DNA from: a virus
Length of the DNA: 24,135 bases
Reading direction: 5' to 3' (one strand)
Virus record (IMG/VR): IMGVR_UViG_3300017917_002512
Coordinates: 1-24,135 of that record
A model generated the notes under the pieces. That model ran no database searches. It was not told the DNA's origin and saw nothing but the letters and a program-made list of their open reading frames with translations. The position numbers were made by a program, and so were the translations under genes. Positions 1 through 7,776 of the stretch are shown in pieces (position 1 is the stretch's first letter; each line of letters begins with the position of its first letter).

Positions 1-255
1 ATCAATTCCATTTGGGTCTTCAAAGAAGATAAATTCTTTCATTCCAAACATATATAGCTTTATTCTAACAGGCACAACTTTATTTTCAATACAGTAATTA
101 CTAAATCTAGTCCAACAATCTTGATAATTTGGACGTTCGTAATCACCGTATATAGTAATGCCGTTCTGCATTTCAGCAGTCCAACTCATATTTATTTTTA
201 CATGACACATGTAGTGCATGTAATCATCAAAATTTGTACAAACTTCTGTTCTCAT
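1..255 (-). CDS. Hypothetical protein, C-terminus cut by window edge
   Basis: An open minus-strand frame begins at ATG 255-253 and runs 85 codons without a stop to the left edge. Its start overlaps the TGA of the upstream gene (252-584) as ATGA, the coupling used throughout the window, which supports both the frame and the start. The visible part is rich in aromatic residues and cysteines (MRTEVCTNFDDYMHYMCHV at the N-terminus, then YGDYERPNYQDCW). I see no signal peptide or membrane segment and do not recognise a family. It is probably the last-but-unknown gene of the small-gene run following phoH. Confidence 0.7.
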   Translation of the reverse strand, partial: MRTEVCTNFDDYMHYMCHVKINMSWTAEMQNGITIYGDYERPNYQDCWTRFSNYCIENKVVPVRIKLYMFGMKEFIFFEDPNGID

Positions 256-584
256 TTCTTTATCTTATGAATAAATTTATTATATCTTGGACTAATTGGA
301 TTTGGTTCTTTCTTGGCTCTTGATTCATCAGCCGCCATAGATGCGGCCTGTGTAGAAGCAACAACACCTCGCTCTGGCTTTCTTGCATAAAGGCTTTGAG
401 CATCGGTGGTAGTCGGTTGAGTTTCTGGTTCTTGCTGTGGCTCTTCCGCCACTAATTCATCTACAAACTTTTGCACAGACGCAAAAGACCTTTTCAACTT
501 TTCAGCCATAGCAAAAACTTGCATAGCTTTATAATTTAACTTGATGTAGTTTTTATCTTTGCTCGACAATGGACCCTTTTTCAT
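252..584 (-). CDS. Small protein with possible HTH-like N-terminus
   Basis: This 110-aa frame has a good ribosome-binding site (GGAGAG) about five bases before the ATG and sits one base after the stop of the upstream gene. The first 45 residues are basic and helical. The pattern (LSSKDKNYIKLNY, then MAEKLKRSFASVQKFVDEL) resembles the small helix-turn-helix modules common in phage proteins. That is an inference from pattern only. The middle (residues 46-75) is a low-complexity E/P/Q/T linker, and the C-terminus is basic and probably disordered. It could be a small DNA-binding or accessory protein. No enzymatic motif is visible. Confidence 0.7.
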   Translation of the reverse strand: MKKGPLSSKDKNYIKLNYKAMQVFAMAEKLKRSFASVQKFVDELVAEEPQQEPETQPTTTDAQSLYARKPERGVVASTQAASMAADESRAKKEPNPISPRYNKFIHKIKK

Positions 585-585
585 T

Positions 586-948
586 TCATCTCTCCGATAA
601 TAAAAGCCTTCTTGCTGTCGTAAAATGTATCCTGTTTTTTGTTTCTAGATACTTCATAAAAGAATTGAATATTCTTTCCGTAACTTTTCTATATCCAAAC
701 ATTTCAGAAATATGCTTTCTGCTTAAATTTGAATTAGCTTCGTATGGATCTATTAATTCGCCTCTTCCAACTCTAACAAAATAATGATACTGCAAATCAC
801 TTACACTATATTTAACTTCAACTATTTTTGCAAGAGAAGAATACTCATCGCATTCTTTTCCACCCTTCCCAAAGAAAGTTGCTTTTGTTTGTATTGGGTC
901 TGGAATGCCCATTTCTCTAAATAAAATTTCATTCTCCGGATTTTGCAT
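586..948 (-). CDS. Hypothetical protein
   Basis: A 120-aa frame. I place the start at ATG 948 rather than the in-frame TTG at 951, because GGAG lies eight bases before the ATG. It overlaps the 3' end of the upstream gene (929-1225) by about 20 bases, indicating translational coupling. The sequence contains a short glycine/lysine turn (FFGKGGKECDEY), a beta-rich centre (KYSVSDLQYHYFVRVGRGE) and a helical basic C-terminus. No membrane segment or known motif is seen. I do not recognise the family, and function is unknown. Confidence 0.75.
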   Translation of the reverse strand: MQNPENEILFREMGIPDPIQTKATFFGKGGKECDEYSSLAKIVEVKYSVSDLQYHYFVRVGRGELIDPYEANSNLSRKHISEMFGYRKVTERIFNSFMKYLETKNRIHFTTARRLLLSER

Positions 949-1225
949 CAATGTTCTCCAATATGGTTTTTACTTTTTTTATGCACTCAGCTTCTGTTTG
1001 ACCTTTTACAAAAATTTGAGCTTTATTACTCATTCCGTATTTGAGTAATTCTCTTTTAGCCAAAACAGACTCACCCATAATACCATTGCTATCTAATTCT
1101 CGAATATCAATTTTAAAAGTTAAAACCGCTATATGCGGTAATGTTTTTCTTGGCTCTGCTTCTATTCTTAAACTTTCTTGATGTTTTTTCATCAACTCAG
1201 TAAAGCTTAAATCGTGTTGACTCAA
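929..1225 (-). CDS. Hypothetical protein with TTG start
   Basis: A 98-aa frame. The first in-frame ATG is residue 12, with no good ribosome-binding site. A TTG at 1225-1223 sits seven bases after GGAG and overlaps the TGA of the FmdB-like gene (TTGA), so I favour the TTG start. The protein alternates beta-like stretches (HIAVLTFKIDIREL) with helical segments and ends near a lysine-rich helix (ECIKKVKTILENI). It is soluble and unrecognised. Its position between a zinc ribbon protein and another unknown does not suggest a function. Confidence 0.7.
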   Translation of the reverse strand: MSQHDLSFTELMKKHQESLRIEAEPRKTLPHIAVLTFKIDIRELDSNGIMGESVLAKRELLKYGMSNKAQIFVKGQTEAECIKKVKTILENIDAKSGE

Positions 1226-1575
1226 GGCATTTCTCCGGTTTTAATATACTTTACCTGCTGTTCTGGTGTCATGGATTGTATAGCTCGATGTTGTTGTCTT
1301 TTTTTCTTTATTTCTTCGCTAACTGCGTTTTGAATTTTGTCATTTTCTTTTCTAGCTTCTAGTTCATACTTTCCTAATTTCGAAGTATTTCTTTCTGCGA
1401 GCTGTCCTATAGTGGATGGTTCTCCGCGAACAAACATTGTTGGAGCAGATATAAAAACCTTTTTTAAGGTTTCTTGTTTGCATATTGGACACTCAAGAGT
1501 GCTTGGTCCATTTATTGATTGTCTAACTTCCGTGATATATGCGCACGGCTCGCATTCAAAATCATAAGTAGGCAT
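1222..1575 (-). CDS. FmdB-type zinc ribbon protein
   Basis: A 117-aa protein beginning MPTYDFECEPC, the usual opening of the FmdB/CxxC zinc-ribbon family. A second pair, CPIC, at about residues 29-32 completes a four-cysteine zinc site. These small ribbons are common in bacteria and in phages, and their role is poorly defined (proposed regulatory or nucleic-acid binding). After about residue 45 it departs from short FmdB proteins into a long basic, glutamine-rich helical tail. AGGA lies ahead of the ATG. It is the first gene after the terminator that follows phoH, but I see no convincing promoter in the 30-base gap. Confidence 0.8.
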   Translation of the reverse strand: MPTYDFECEPCAYITEVRQSINGPSTLECPICKQETLKKVFISAPTMFVRGEPSTIGQLAERNTSKLGKYELEARKENDKIQNAVSEEIKKKRQQHRAIQSMTPEQQVKYIKTGEMP

Positions 1576-1594
1576 TTTGTTTAATCCTATTATT

Positions 1595-1636
1595 CAAAAA
1601 TAAAGGCTGCTGTATCTATAATAATACAAAGCAGCC
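1595..1636 (-). terminator. Rho-independent terminator after phoH
   Basis: On the minus strand GGCTGCT (1636-1630) pairs with AGCAGCC (1611-1605), with inner GTAT/ATAC pairing, followed by TTTATTTTTG. It lies 24 bases past the phoH stop, so it probably ends the nrdA-to-phoH transcription unit. Confidence 0.8.
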
Positions 1637-1660
1637 CGCAAAACACACGAATATTGACTA

Positions 1661-2332
1661 TTATCGCAATCTGCTTAAAACTCTGGCTATGATTCCATTT
1701 CTTACGATATCGGAATAATCCAGTTTGCAAATTGCTACACCTTCAAGATCGTCTAAAAGCTTCATACATTCATGTAATCCGCCATAGGCATCGCCCCTTA
1801 AATCTGTTTGATCCAAGTCTCCATTGACTACCGCTTTTGAATTTATGCCAATTCTAGTGAGGAACATTTTTATTTGCTCAAATGTAGCATTTTGTGCTTC
1901 ATCTAGAATCATAAAAGTATTGTGAAAATTTCTTCCACGCATATATTCTAATGGGCAAATTTCTATCGTATTTGTTGCTCGCATAGAATTATATGTATCC
2001 ATTCCGAGATAAAGTTTCATTTCTTCGATAATTGGAACTAAATAAGGTTGAACTTTTTCGGTTAAAGTTCCCGGCAAAAACCCAAGACCTCTTCCTGATT
2101 CTACCACTGGGCGAGTAATAACTATTTTTTCTATTTTGTTAGCAAGAATATATTCGCACGCCAAACCAACCGCAACCGCAGTTTTTCCAGATCCGGCTGG
2201 ACCAGCACAAAATGTTATGTCTGATTCTGCCATAGATATAATGTAATTTTCTTGATTTTTGGTTTTTGGTTTTAAGGTTTTGCGAGATGGCCGAACTGGT
2301 TGTTTTTGCGATGATTGTTTTTTTCTCGCCAT
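1661..2332 (-). CDS. phoH: PhoH-like ATPase
   Basis: A 223-aa P-loop ATPase of the PhoH family. After a basic 25-residue leader there is the Q-type segment (KTKNQENYIISM), a Walker A motif GPAGSGKT at about residues 43-50, the PhoH signature region around TRPVVESGRGLGFLPG, a Walker B motif MILDEAQN, and VNGDLDQTDLRG. All catalytic elements are intact and the length is normal for the family. AAGGAA precedes the ATG. PhoH is frequent in marine and freshwater phages; its cellular role (possible RNA-linked ATPase/helicase or phosphate-stress link) is unsettled. It is the last gene before a terminator. Confidence 0.95.
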   Translation of the reverse strand: MARKKQSSQKQPVRPSRKTLKPKTKNQENYIISMAESDITFCAGPAGSGKTAVAVGLACEYILANKIEKIVITRPVVESGRGLGFLPGTLTEKVQPYLVPIIEEMKLYLGMDTYNSMRATNTIEICPLEYMRGRNFHNTFMILDEAQNATFEQIKMFLTRIGINSKAVVNGDLDQTDLRGDAYGGLHECMKLLDDLEGVAICKLDYSDIVRNGIIARVLSRLR

Positions 2333-2350
2333 TTATATTTCCTTTCGGAA

Positions 2351-3316
2351 TTATGACTTTGTAAAATAAAATTCACTACTATCATTTTGATAAGTCAGAG
2401 TAGCTTCTACATTTCCACCCTCCGTATCTCCGCCAGAAAAATCGTAACCTGTTAAATAATTATCGGGACCAAGATTCCATCTAAAAGATGTACCTCCAGC
2501 ATTTGCAGCTATATTAATTGTTTTATTTGGACTGTAGTTGTAATATGCATCAGTAATATTTGGACGACTGTGATCAAATTGAGATCTAACAATTCCAGTA
2601 AAAGAAGAAGTTACAGATATTGGTATTTCAACCAATCTAAAGTCGTTTTCCCAACTTCCAACATCTAGCATATCGCGATAATTTATTTCTACGTTTATTT
2701 CAATTGATTGTAATCCATAAATAGGTTTACTATCTAGAGTATTTCCTATATTAAAAGCATCAAGAACTTCTTGTGGCAAACTAGTAAAAGATACGTCTTG
2801 CCTTTTAACAGTCAAACCATCTTGAGGCAGCGTTGAACTTAGGTCAATAGTATCATTTACTTTGGTGTAAGAATTACTAATAAAGCCAAGATCTTCTTTT
2901 ATTGGACCGTCAATTTGAATAGAATAACCAATCGATGTTAGAAGACAATTATTGTAAGTAATTTTTGAAATTGTTCCATTCAAAAATCTTTGATTGTCAC
3001 GAGAATACAACAGCGACATATCCCACGTTCTTGGGTTTGGACCTGTTCCTATAGCCGAAGACTCTAGCGGGTGAGCAGCCGAACTAAAGAAAAAATCACC
3101 ATTCTTGGGCAAAACCCTAGAAATGGTGATTCCGTATTGTGGCTTTCCGTATCTGTGTTTTTGCTGTTTATGCTTGCCGATATCTAACAGGATTTCGGTT
3201 TGAAGTTCCCAATTTACACCTGCGCTCTGAACTCCTTCTAAAAAAACTCCGTCTTTTAGAATCGCCTGACAAGCGTAAAAAATTCTGTCATTTGGGGGTG
3301 AAAATGGGTTTGGCAT
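2351..3316 (-). CDS. Putative virion structural protein (beta-rich, tail-tube-like)
   Basis: A 321-aa beta-rich protein with many asparagine, serine and threonine residues, no membrane segment and no catalytic motif. The opening MPNPFSPPNDRIFYACQAI and the repeated alternating polar/hydrophobic strands with many aromatic residues resemble phage tail-tube or other virion proteins. This is an inference from composition and layout only. The ribosome-binding site ahead of ATG 3316 is weak (no clear AGGAG), unlike neighbouring genes. A 50-base gap separates it from the MazG-like gene upstream, with no convincing promoter. It could instead be a receptor-binding or baseplate-associated protein. Confidence 0.75.
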   Translation of the reverse strand: MPNPFSPPNDRIFYACQAILKDGVFLEGVQSAGVNWELQTEILLDIGKHKQQKHRYGKPQYGITISRVLPKNGDFFFSSAAHPLESSAIGTGPNPRTWDMSLLYSRDNQRFLNGTISKITYNNCLLTSIGYSIQIDGPIKEDLGFISNSYTKVNDTIDLSSTLPQDGLTVKRQDVSFTSLPQEVLDAFNIGNTLDSKPIYGLQSIEINVEINYRDMLDVGSWENDFRLVEIPISVTSSFTGIVRSQFDHSRPNITDAYYNYSPNKTINIAANAGGTSFRWNLGPDNYLTGYDFSGGDTEGGNVEATLTYQNDSSEFYFTKS

Positions 3317-3366
3317 ATTGTTATTCTAAGTTTTGAAATGTCGCCTACAAAATAGTATACGCATTT

Positions 3367-3669
3367 TTAATCACCTTCTTTAACAAAAATACCATCCACC
3401 ATTCTTCCTTTTCTGTCTTTTATATCGTCCCAAGCCCTAGATAGACATTGAGCTAAAGTAAGATTATTTCTTTCTGCGATATTTATCATAACAACAAGCA
3501 TATCGCCTATATCATCACTGATATCTTTACCCTTGCAAACACTATCGGAAAGCTCGCCAAGTTCTTGCAGTAGTTTTAGTGTTTGGTCTTTATCAGTACT
3601 TCCATCGATTAAATTCCTGTCGCGATGCCACTGTGCAACCTTAGAAATATAACTTTCAATATCATTCAT
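3367..3669 (-). CDS. MazG-like nucleotide pyrophosphohydrolase
   Basis: A 100-aa all-alpha protein of the MazG/dUTPase-like NTP pyrophosphohydrolase superfamily. The metal-binding pattern is visible as LLQELGELSDSV near residues 30-41 (ExxE-type helix) and DDIGDMLVVMINIAE near residues 51-65 (the second acidic helix). I chose ATG 3669 because AAGGAA lies about eight bases upstream; the longer frame would add a hydrophobic leader that overlaps the previous gene. Phage MazG homologues hydrolyse non-canonical or dNTP substrates, or have been proposed to alter (p)ppGpp signalling. Its place in the same unit as nrdAB and thyX suits a nucleotide-pool role. Confidence 0.85.
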   Translation of the reverse strand: MNDIESYISKVAQWHRDRNLIDGSTDKDQTLKLLQELGELSDSVCKGKDISDDIGDMLVVMINIAERNNLTLAQCLSRAWDDIKDRKGRMVDGIFVKEGD

Positions 3670-3679
3670 TAGTTTTTCC

Positions 3680-3988
3680 TTAATCAAAAATTTCATCCAA
3701 AAGTCTTTGTACCAACCAAGAAATAACAGCACCCATAATAATTACAAGCAAAACCGAGCCATAAATTTGGCGTTCTTCGTCGGTATTAACATTTTTCTTG
3801 ATATAGGCTATACATTCTCGCCTCATTTTTTTGAAATCAGCTTCGGTTAAATTTGACATGTCATTGTCTTCAGAAAAATCATCTAACCATTCTTTTGCTT
3901 TTTCTAGACATTTTTCTGCCAATCTTTTTCTATTCGGGCTATTCACATATTTGGCATTTATTTCGTCGTATAAGTTATTGTAACTCAT
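3680..3988 (-). CDS. Small protein with C-terminal membrane segment
   Basis: A 102-aa protein. Residues 1-75 are charged and helical (two lysine-rich helices with cysteines). Residues 77-93 (YGSVLLVIIMGAVISWLV) form a single hydrophobic segment, followed by a short acidic tail. It is therefore probably tail-anchored in the inner membrane with the charged part in the cytoplasm. AAGGAG precedes the ATG, and the start overlaps the end of the upstream gene by 14 bases. I do not recognise the family. Confidence 0.75.
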   Translation of the reverse strand: MSYNNLYDEINAKYVNSPNRKRLAEKCLEKAKEWLDDFSEDNDMSNLTEADFKKMRRECIAYIKKNVNTDEERQIYGSVLLVIIMGAVISWLVQRLLDEIFD

Positions 3989-4289
3989 CTAATGCTCCTT
4001 CTGGGTTATTTTCCCCAAAAATCCAATCATATCTAAAAGGAATATCCGGGAAATAATCGATTTGGAAAACTCCGCTATTCTTTTTTAAAAGAATCGAGTT
4101 GACTGTTAAAGATAGCGAAATGTATTTATTTACTTTGATTATTGGCTTGCTTTCGATAAAAGACACTAAAAGATTTTCATTCTTTGTTTCTATTTTAACA
4201 TTTATGATATCTTTGAATTTTACGGAAAATAACTCATTAGAAAATCCATTTTCTGAGAAAATGCTACTTATTATATCATATGGATTCAT
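3975..4289 (-). CDS. Hypothetical protein
   Basis: A 104-aa, mainly beta-predicted protein with alternating hydrophobic/charged strands (VKIETKNENLLVSFIES, then LSLTVNSILLKK). GAGG precedes the ATG with normal spacing. It overlaps the next gene by 14 bases and follows a putative 23-codon reading frame by seven bases. There are no cysteines, membrane segments or catalytic motifs. Function unknown. Confidence 0.75.
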   Translation of the reverse strand: MNPYDIISSIFSENGFSNELFSVKFKDIINVKIETKNENLLVSFIESKPIIKVNKYISLSLTVNSILLKKNSGVFQIDYFPDIPFRYDWIFGENNPEGALDELQ

Positions 4290-4296
4290 TTTTGCC

Positions 4297-4368
4297 TCAC
4301 TGGTCGGTAATCATACAAAAAAATTCGAACATAAAACAAATCAAAAATAAAACAGCTATCATTTCCAT
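4297..4368 (-). CDS. Putative 23-aa membrane micropeptide
   Basis: A short frame ATG 4368 to TGA 4297 fills most of the 88-base gap between the metallophosphoesterase gene and the next gene. It encodes MEMIAVLFLICFMFEFFCM plus four polar residues, that is, one continuous hydrophobic helix. An AGGA overlaps the stop codon of the upstream gene and lies seven bases before the ATG, so it is well placed for coupled translation. Its length is the size of a single membrane span. Without conservation data it remains a candidate. Confidence 0.45.
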   Translation of the reverse strand: MEMIAVLFLICFMFEFFCMITDQ

Positions 4369-4377
4369 TTCAAGTTC

Positions 4378-5040
4378 CTATAAACTAAAAGACTCAAGTT
4401 CTGCCAAGCAACGAAATTCTGTACCTTGAATTGTTTGATTCCATGATTTATGAAAGTGTCCAAAGATCCACAAATCAGGCTTGTGAATGACCCATAAATG
4501 GTCTAGGAATTGACTTGTCATATCGTTATAGTCAGAACCCCATCCGTAAGCATCCATTATATTTGCTCCTTTGTTACCATTAAAATAATCTTTAATGATA
4601 AAAGATGGACAAGTATGAGTAAATACTACGGCTGGTTTTTTATTTTTCCATTTCTTTTCGCAGTCTCGCATTTCTTGATACGAAAGCTGCTCATTAGCCC
4701 ACCAACTACGATATGTTGGGCTTCTGTTTCTACTCATCCATTCCCCAACTCGATAAACTAAATCGATACTGAGCGCGCCACCAATCCAAAATATATTATG
4801 GCCGTCAATATCAACTGGTCCATAACGCCCAGTCCAATATTTAACATCATCATGTAACGAGTCATGCGGGTCATGATTTCCCTGTCCAACTTTATGAAAC
4901 TTTGGATCAAGCTCAGAATAATTCAGCGCATTCCAAGCCTGCCCAAATCCAAAATCTCCAATTTGAAACGAAGATCGTTCGTTCTTTACGAGATTGTAGT
5001 ATTCGTTGAATTTTCCGTGAACGTCACCGATAACTAACAC
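4378..5040 (-). CDS. Calcineurin-like metallophosphoesterase
   Basis: A 220-aa metallophosphoesterase. It carries the ordered metal-ligand motifs GDVHGK (residues 5-10), GDFGFG in place of the usual GDxVDRG (about 28-33), GNHD (about 54-57), a central THTCPS histidine, and GHFH (about 195-198). The start is GTG at 5040, overlapping the TAG of the upstream gene. It must be close to correct, because the first metal motif lies only a few residues in. Family members hydrolyse phosphomono- or diesters (proteins, nucleotides, nucleic acids), and the substrate here is unknown. It sits downstream of thyX in the nucleotide-metabolism unit. Confidence 0.9.
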   Translation of the reverse strand: MLVIGDVHGKFNEYYNLVKNERSSFQIGDFGFGQAWNALNYSELDPKFHKVGQGNHDPHDSLHDDVKYWTGRYGPVDIDGHNIFWIGGALSIDLVYRVGEWMSRNRSPTYRSWWANEQLSYQEMRDCEKKWKNKKPAVVFTHTCPSFIIKDYFNGNKGANIMDAYGWGSDYNDMTSQFLDHLWVIHKPDLWIFGHFHKSWNQTIQGTEFRCLAELESFSL

Positions 5041-5336
5041 GCTTCACCTATTTTTATATTTAACAAGATTTTTCCTTTTACCCAATATTTTCCATTTTCA
5101 TCATAATACATGATATAAAACTTATCATCAGAATCTGGTTTTAAAGCTATTCTAGTTTTATTTGAAGTCCAACTATTTAATTGTGCATACGCCTTATCTA
5201 AAAAGGCATACATTTCCATTAATGAATTTATTCCTTGATGGAATCCATCGCCTTTGCTGCGTCGATCAAAAATGCTATATTTATAGCCTTGTTCTGCATA
5301 TTTTTTTGCAAGTGTTTCTGTCCAATGTTCTGTCAT
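5034..5336 (-). CDS. Hypothetical protein
   Basis: A 100-aa soluble protein. ATG 5336 overlaps the thyX stop as TGATG; a GTG four codons upstream is possible, but the overlap and window-wide coupling style favour the ATG. The first half is helical (WTETLAKKYAEQGYKYSIF) and the second half beta-like (DDKFYIMYYDENGKYWVKGK). No known motif. It lies between thyX and the metallophosphoesterase with overlaps on both sides, so it is co-translated with them. Confidence 0.75.
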   Translation of the reverse strand: MTEHWTETLAKKYAEQGYKYSIFDRRSKGDGFHQGINSLMEMYAFLDKAYAQLNSWTSNKTRIALKPDSDDKFYIMYYDENGKYWVKGKILLNIKIGEAC

Positions 5337-6040
5337 CAGTATCCCCACGCTTCTAAAGTATACTTAAACGGATTACCTTCAATATTCTTAACTAATTGAA
5401 GCATCTGATCTGCGATTTCTCTGATTTCAAGTTGTGCGTTCGGAGAACGTCGTAACTTTAGAAAGTTAGCAAAGCTACGCATATTAAACATAATGTCGGC
5501 TTGAATCTGACTGTTGTATGTTTTAAAGAAACGAGCCGATTCTTTGGCTCGCTGGCGACCAAGAACTGGTGTTAAATCTTTAAGACATCTATGATACAAA
5601 TCATTTCCTAGCTTTGTATATTGTTCTAATTTTTTAATCCATTCTTCTGCGACAAAAGGAAATTCATTTCCATTAATGTCATGATTGAAAACTTTCCAAT
5701 GCTCTGGCTTAGTTTCTAAGATACCATCCCAATCTTCTGGTAAGTAGTACTTATCTTCTTTCAACTCTTTATATCTGGCAGACTCTGCGTTTAAACTGCT
5801 AATGCGATGTTTTAGTAAATGGATGTGAGAAGCTATGTCACAATCCACAAGAAAGTGAACAATTCCCTTTTCAAAAGGCGTTTCATGTCCATTCTCCCAC
5901 AACATCTTAATTAGTTTACCAATACGGCCACGCTTTTCATCGTTTAAATCGCGGTTAGTAGAAGTCCACGCACTGCAAGCAATAATTTCATCGCTTCCAT
6001 AATACCCATGTGGGGTCATAAGTTCAACTTTATTCTTCAT
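5336..6040 (-). CDS. thyX: Flavin-dependent thymidylate synthase
   Basis: A 234-aa ThyX. It converts dUMP to dTMP using methylenetetrahydrofolate, FAD and NADPH. The family signature is seen near residues 76-93: HIHLLKHRISSLNAESARY, matching RHRxxSxNxxSxRY with lysine in place of the first arginine. Upstream, NGHETPFEKG is the conserved HxxPFEH-like region, and the C-terminal part contains RFFKTYNSQIQADIMFNMRSFANFLKLR in the expected position for the active-site helix. GAGG precedes the ATG. With NrdAB it would supply dTTP for phage replication. Confidence 0.95.
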   Translation of the reverse strand: MKNKVELMTPHGYYGSDEIIACSAWTSTNRDLNDEKRGRIGKLIKMLWENGHETPFEKGIVHFLVDCDIASHIHLLKHRISSLNAESARYKELKEDKYYLPEDWDGILETKPEHWKVFNHDINGNEFPFVAEEWIKKLEQYTKLGNDLYHRCLKDLTPVLGRQRAKESARFFKTYNSQIQADIMFNMRSFANFLKLRRSPNAQLEIREIADQMLQLVKNIEGNPFKYTLEAWGY

Positions 6041-6094
6041 TATTTTACCTCAAAATTAAAATTAGTCCTTCCTTTTATCCCGGTTAAACGACGC

Positions 6095-6709
6095 TTACTT
6101 TAGAAATTCTTTTATTTCTTCTAAAGAGATAAAATTAGCTCTTGCTTCTCCGATAACATTTTTGCTGCTCAAAAGACCAATAACAGTTTTATCTTTTGTT
6201 AACAATGGACCACCAGACATACCATTTGTGACATTCATAAAGACACTGTATTCAAGTCTTGAATCTAGTTCATTGTCTCTTTTAACGTCGATTATTTCTT
6301 TTATATCTCCCTCTGATTTGTGCATTGTCCAAACACCTCTAGGAAAACCATAACAAATAACATTTTGACCAACAACTGCACATACAGTATCGATTTTGTA
6401 AAAAACATTTGAATCTGTTTCGATTTTAAGCAAAGCTAAATCTTTTGATTTGTCTTGTTTAACAACCGAAGCAATGTAATATTTTCCATCAAATTCAACC
6501 CTAACGTTTTTAGCATCATCAATAACATGCGCAGCAGTAAGAATTTCATTCTTAGAAATAAAAAAGCCAGATCCGCAAGCTCCGCCTCCGGTTTCCTTAT
6601 CTGGTTCACACCTTATAAAACACGTTTGACCGTAAAGACTCGAACAAATTAAAGTGAAAACAACGAGAGAAAGAAATAAAACAGACGCGGTTCTTTGCAG
6701 GGCTTTCAT
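6095..6709 (-). CDS. Exported trypsin-like serine protease
   Basis: A 204-aa protease of the trypsin/DegP-like fold (S1). The catalytic triad is visible: His in LTAAHVID (about residue 60), Asp in SKDLALLKIE (about 89), Ser in GMSGGPLL (about 164). The oxyanion-hole GGP is intact. Residues 1-28 form a signal peptide, with a basic start, a hydrophobic core LFLSLVVFTLICSS, then SLYGQT. The protein is therefore probably exported through the host Sec system. No PDZ domain follows. It overlaps nrdB as ATGA with GGAGG ahead, so it is expressed with the reductase. It may act in the periplasm or cell surface; the target is unknown. Confidence 0.9.
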   Translation of the reverse strand: MKALQRTASVLFLSLVVFTLICSSLYGQTCFIRCEPDKETGGGACGSGFFISKNEILTAAHVIDDAKNVRVEFDGKYYIASVVKQDKSKDLALLKIETDSNVFYKIDTVCAVVGQNVICYGFPRGVWTMHKSEGDIKEIIDVKRDNELDSRLEYSVFMNVTNGMSGGPLLTKDKTVIGLLSSKNVIGEARANFISLEEIKEFLK

Positions 6710-7776
6710 AATACGCCTCCGAAATCTATGTCATCTAGATCATTTTTACTCGCTCCAATTTTGTATGAGGTGATTTCGTGTTCTTGTGGAGCAACTTGAA
6801 CAGCCTCACTATTCATCCAGTGTTCTGTCCATCCTGCAATTGGATTCTTGCCAACATTTTCGTAAGGCAATCCAATCGCTTTGCGTCTTGACATTACCAG
6901 CCAGTCGATATATTGATGCAGTACAGTTTCATTGAGTCCAATAATCGAGCCATTCTTAAACAAGTATGAAGCCCATTCTTTTTCTTCTTTTGCCGCACTT
7001 TCAAACAATCTACATGCCGGTTCTTGACATTGTTGCGCAGTCTTGATAAAACCCTCAGATTCTTCTGAATGTAAAATCTTGAGTATTTGCTGAGTGTTCA
7101 TCAAGTGCAAAGCTTCGTCTCGTTTGATAAGTTTGATGATGTCTGCATTGCCAACCATCTTTTTATTTTCGGCAAAAGCAAAGCTACAAACAAAACTAAC
7201 ATAAAAACGAACAGCTTCCAAGATATTTATACTCACAATTGTCATATAAATCTGTTTTTTTATGTCGGAAATCTTGTTGGTATCACAAGCCATTCCCATC
7301 AAATTGTTGTAATCCTCGATGGCAGTATTGGCTCGTTTCATGATTTCCCGGTCTTCATAAATACCATCAAACACCTCTTTGCTGTCAGAATAAACATTTT
7401 GAATGATATAACTATAACTTTGAGAGTGAATTTTTTCGAAAAACTGCCATGTCATCAAGCAGGCTTCGAGTTCGCTATTGGTTACATACTCCAAAAGAGT
7501 TGGCACTCCTCGGCAAATAACACTATCCAACATAGTCTGATACTTTAGATTAGACGTAAAAATAAACTTTTCGTTCTCGGACATTTCCTTAAAATCCGCC
7601 CGATCTTTCTTTAATTCTATTTCTTCAGGTCGCCAAAAGTTCATCATTTGCTTGCTATCAAGCTCCTTAAAAATGGGATACTTGATAATATCGTACCTTT
7701 GGACACCCAAATCCTTTCCAAGGAAAAGGGGCTGACTCATTGGATCTACATTATTTGTATTGAAAATAGTCTTCAT
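6706..7776 (-). CDS. nrdB: Class Ia ribonucleotide reductase, beta subunit
   Basis: A 356-aa NrdB providing the diiron-tyrosyl radical for ribonucleotide reduction. The metal/radical ligands are seen: Asp in KYQTMLDSV, Glu and His in FFEKIHSQSY, where the final Tyr (about residue 120) matches the radical tyrosine, Glu in LEAVRFYVSF, and RDEALHL with the last Glu and His ligands. The start MKTIFNTNNVDPM resembles T4 NrdB (FNTN-VD). GAGG precedes the ATG with somewhat long spacing. Just upstream lies an imperfect copy of its own ribosome-binding site and first codons (7806-7837), probably a scar of the endonuclease insertion. Confidence 0.97.
   Translation of the reverse strand: MKTIFNTNNVDPMSQPLFLGKDLGVQRYDIIKYPIFKELDSKQMMNFWRPEEIELKKDRADFKEMSENEKFIFTSNLKYQTMLDSVICRGVPTLLEYVTNSELEACLMTWQFFEKIHSQSYSYIIQNVYSDSKEVFDGIYEDREIMKRANTAIEDYNNLMGMACDTNKISDIKKQIYMTIVSINILEAVRFYVSFVCSFAFAENKKMVGNADIIKLIKRDEALHLMNTQQILKILHSEESEGFIKTAQQCQEPACRLFESAAKEEKEWASYLFKNGSIIGLNETVLHQYIDWLVMSRRKAIGLPYENVGKNPIAGWTEHWMNSEAVQVAPQEHEITSYKIGASKNDLDDIDFGGVL

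Noticed and set aside
3317-3366. A TATACT sequence before the structural gene at 2351-3316 as a promoter
   Set aside because: No acceptable -35 at normal spacing; the gene is more likely read from the upstream operon.
5275-5284. Exact TATAAATA late-promoter octamers inside the 5034-5336 gene and, similarly, inside nrdB (near 7221)
   Set aside because: They lie in coding sequence in mid-gene. AT-rich codons for Tyr, Lys and Asn produce them by chance, so they do not support late promoters.
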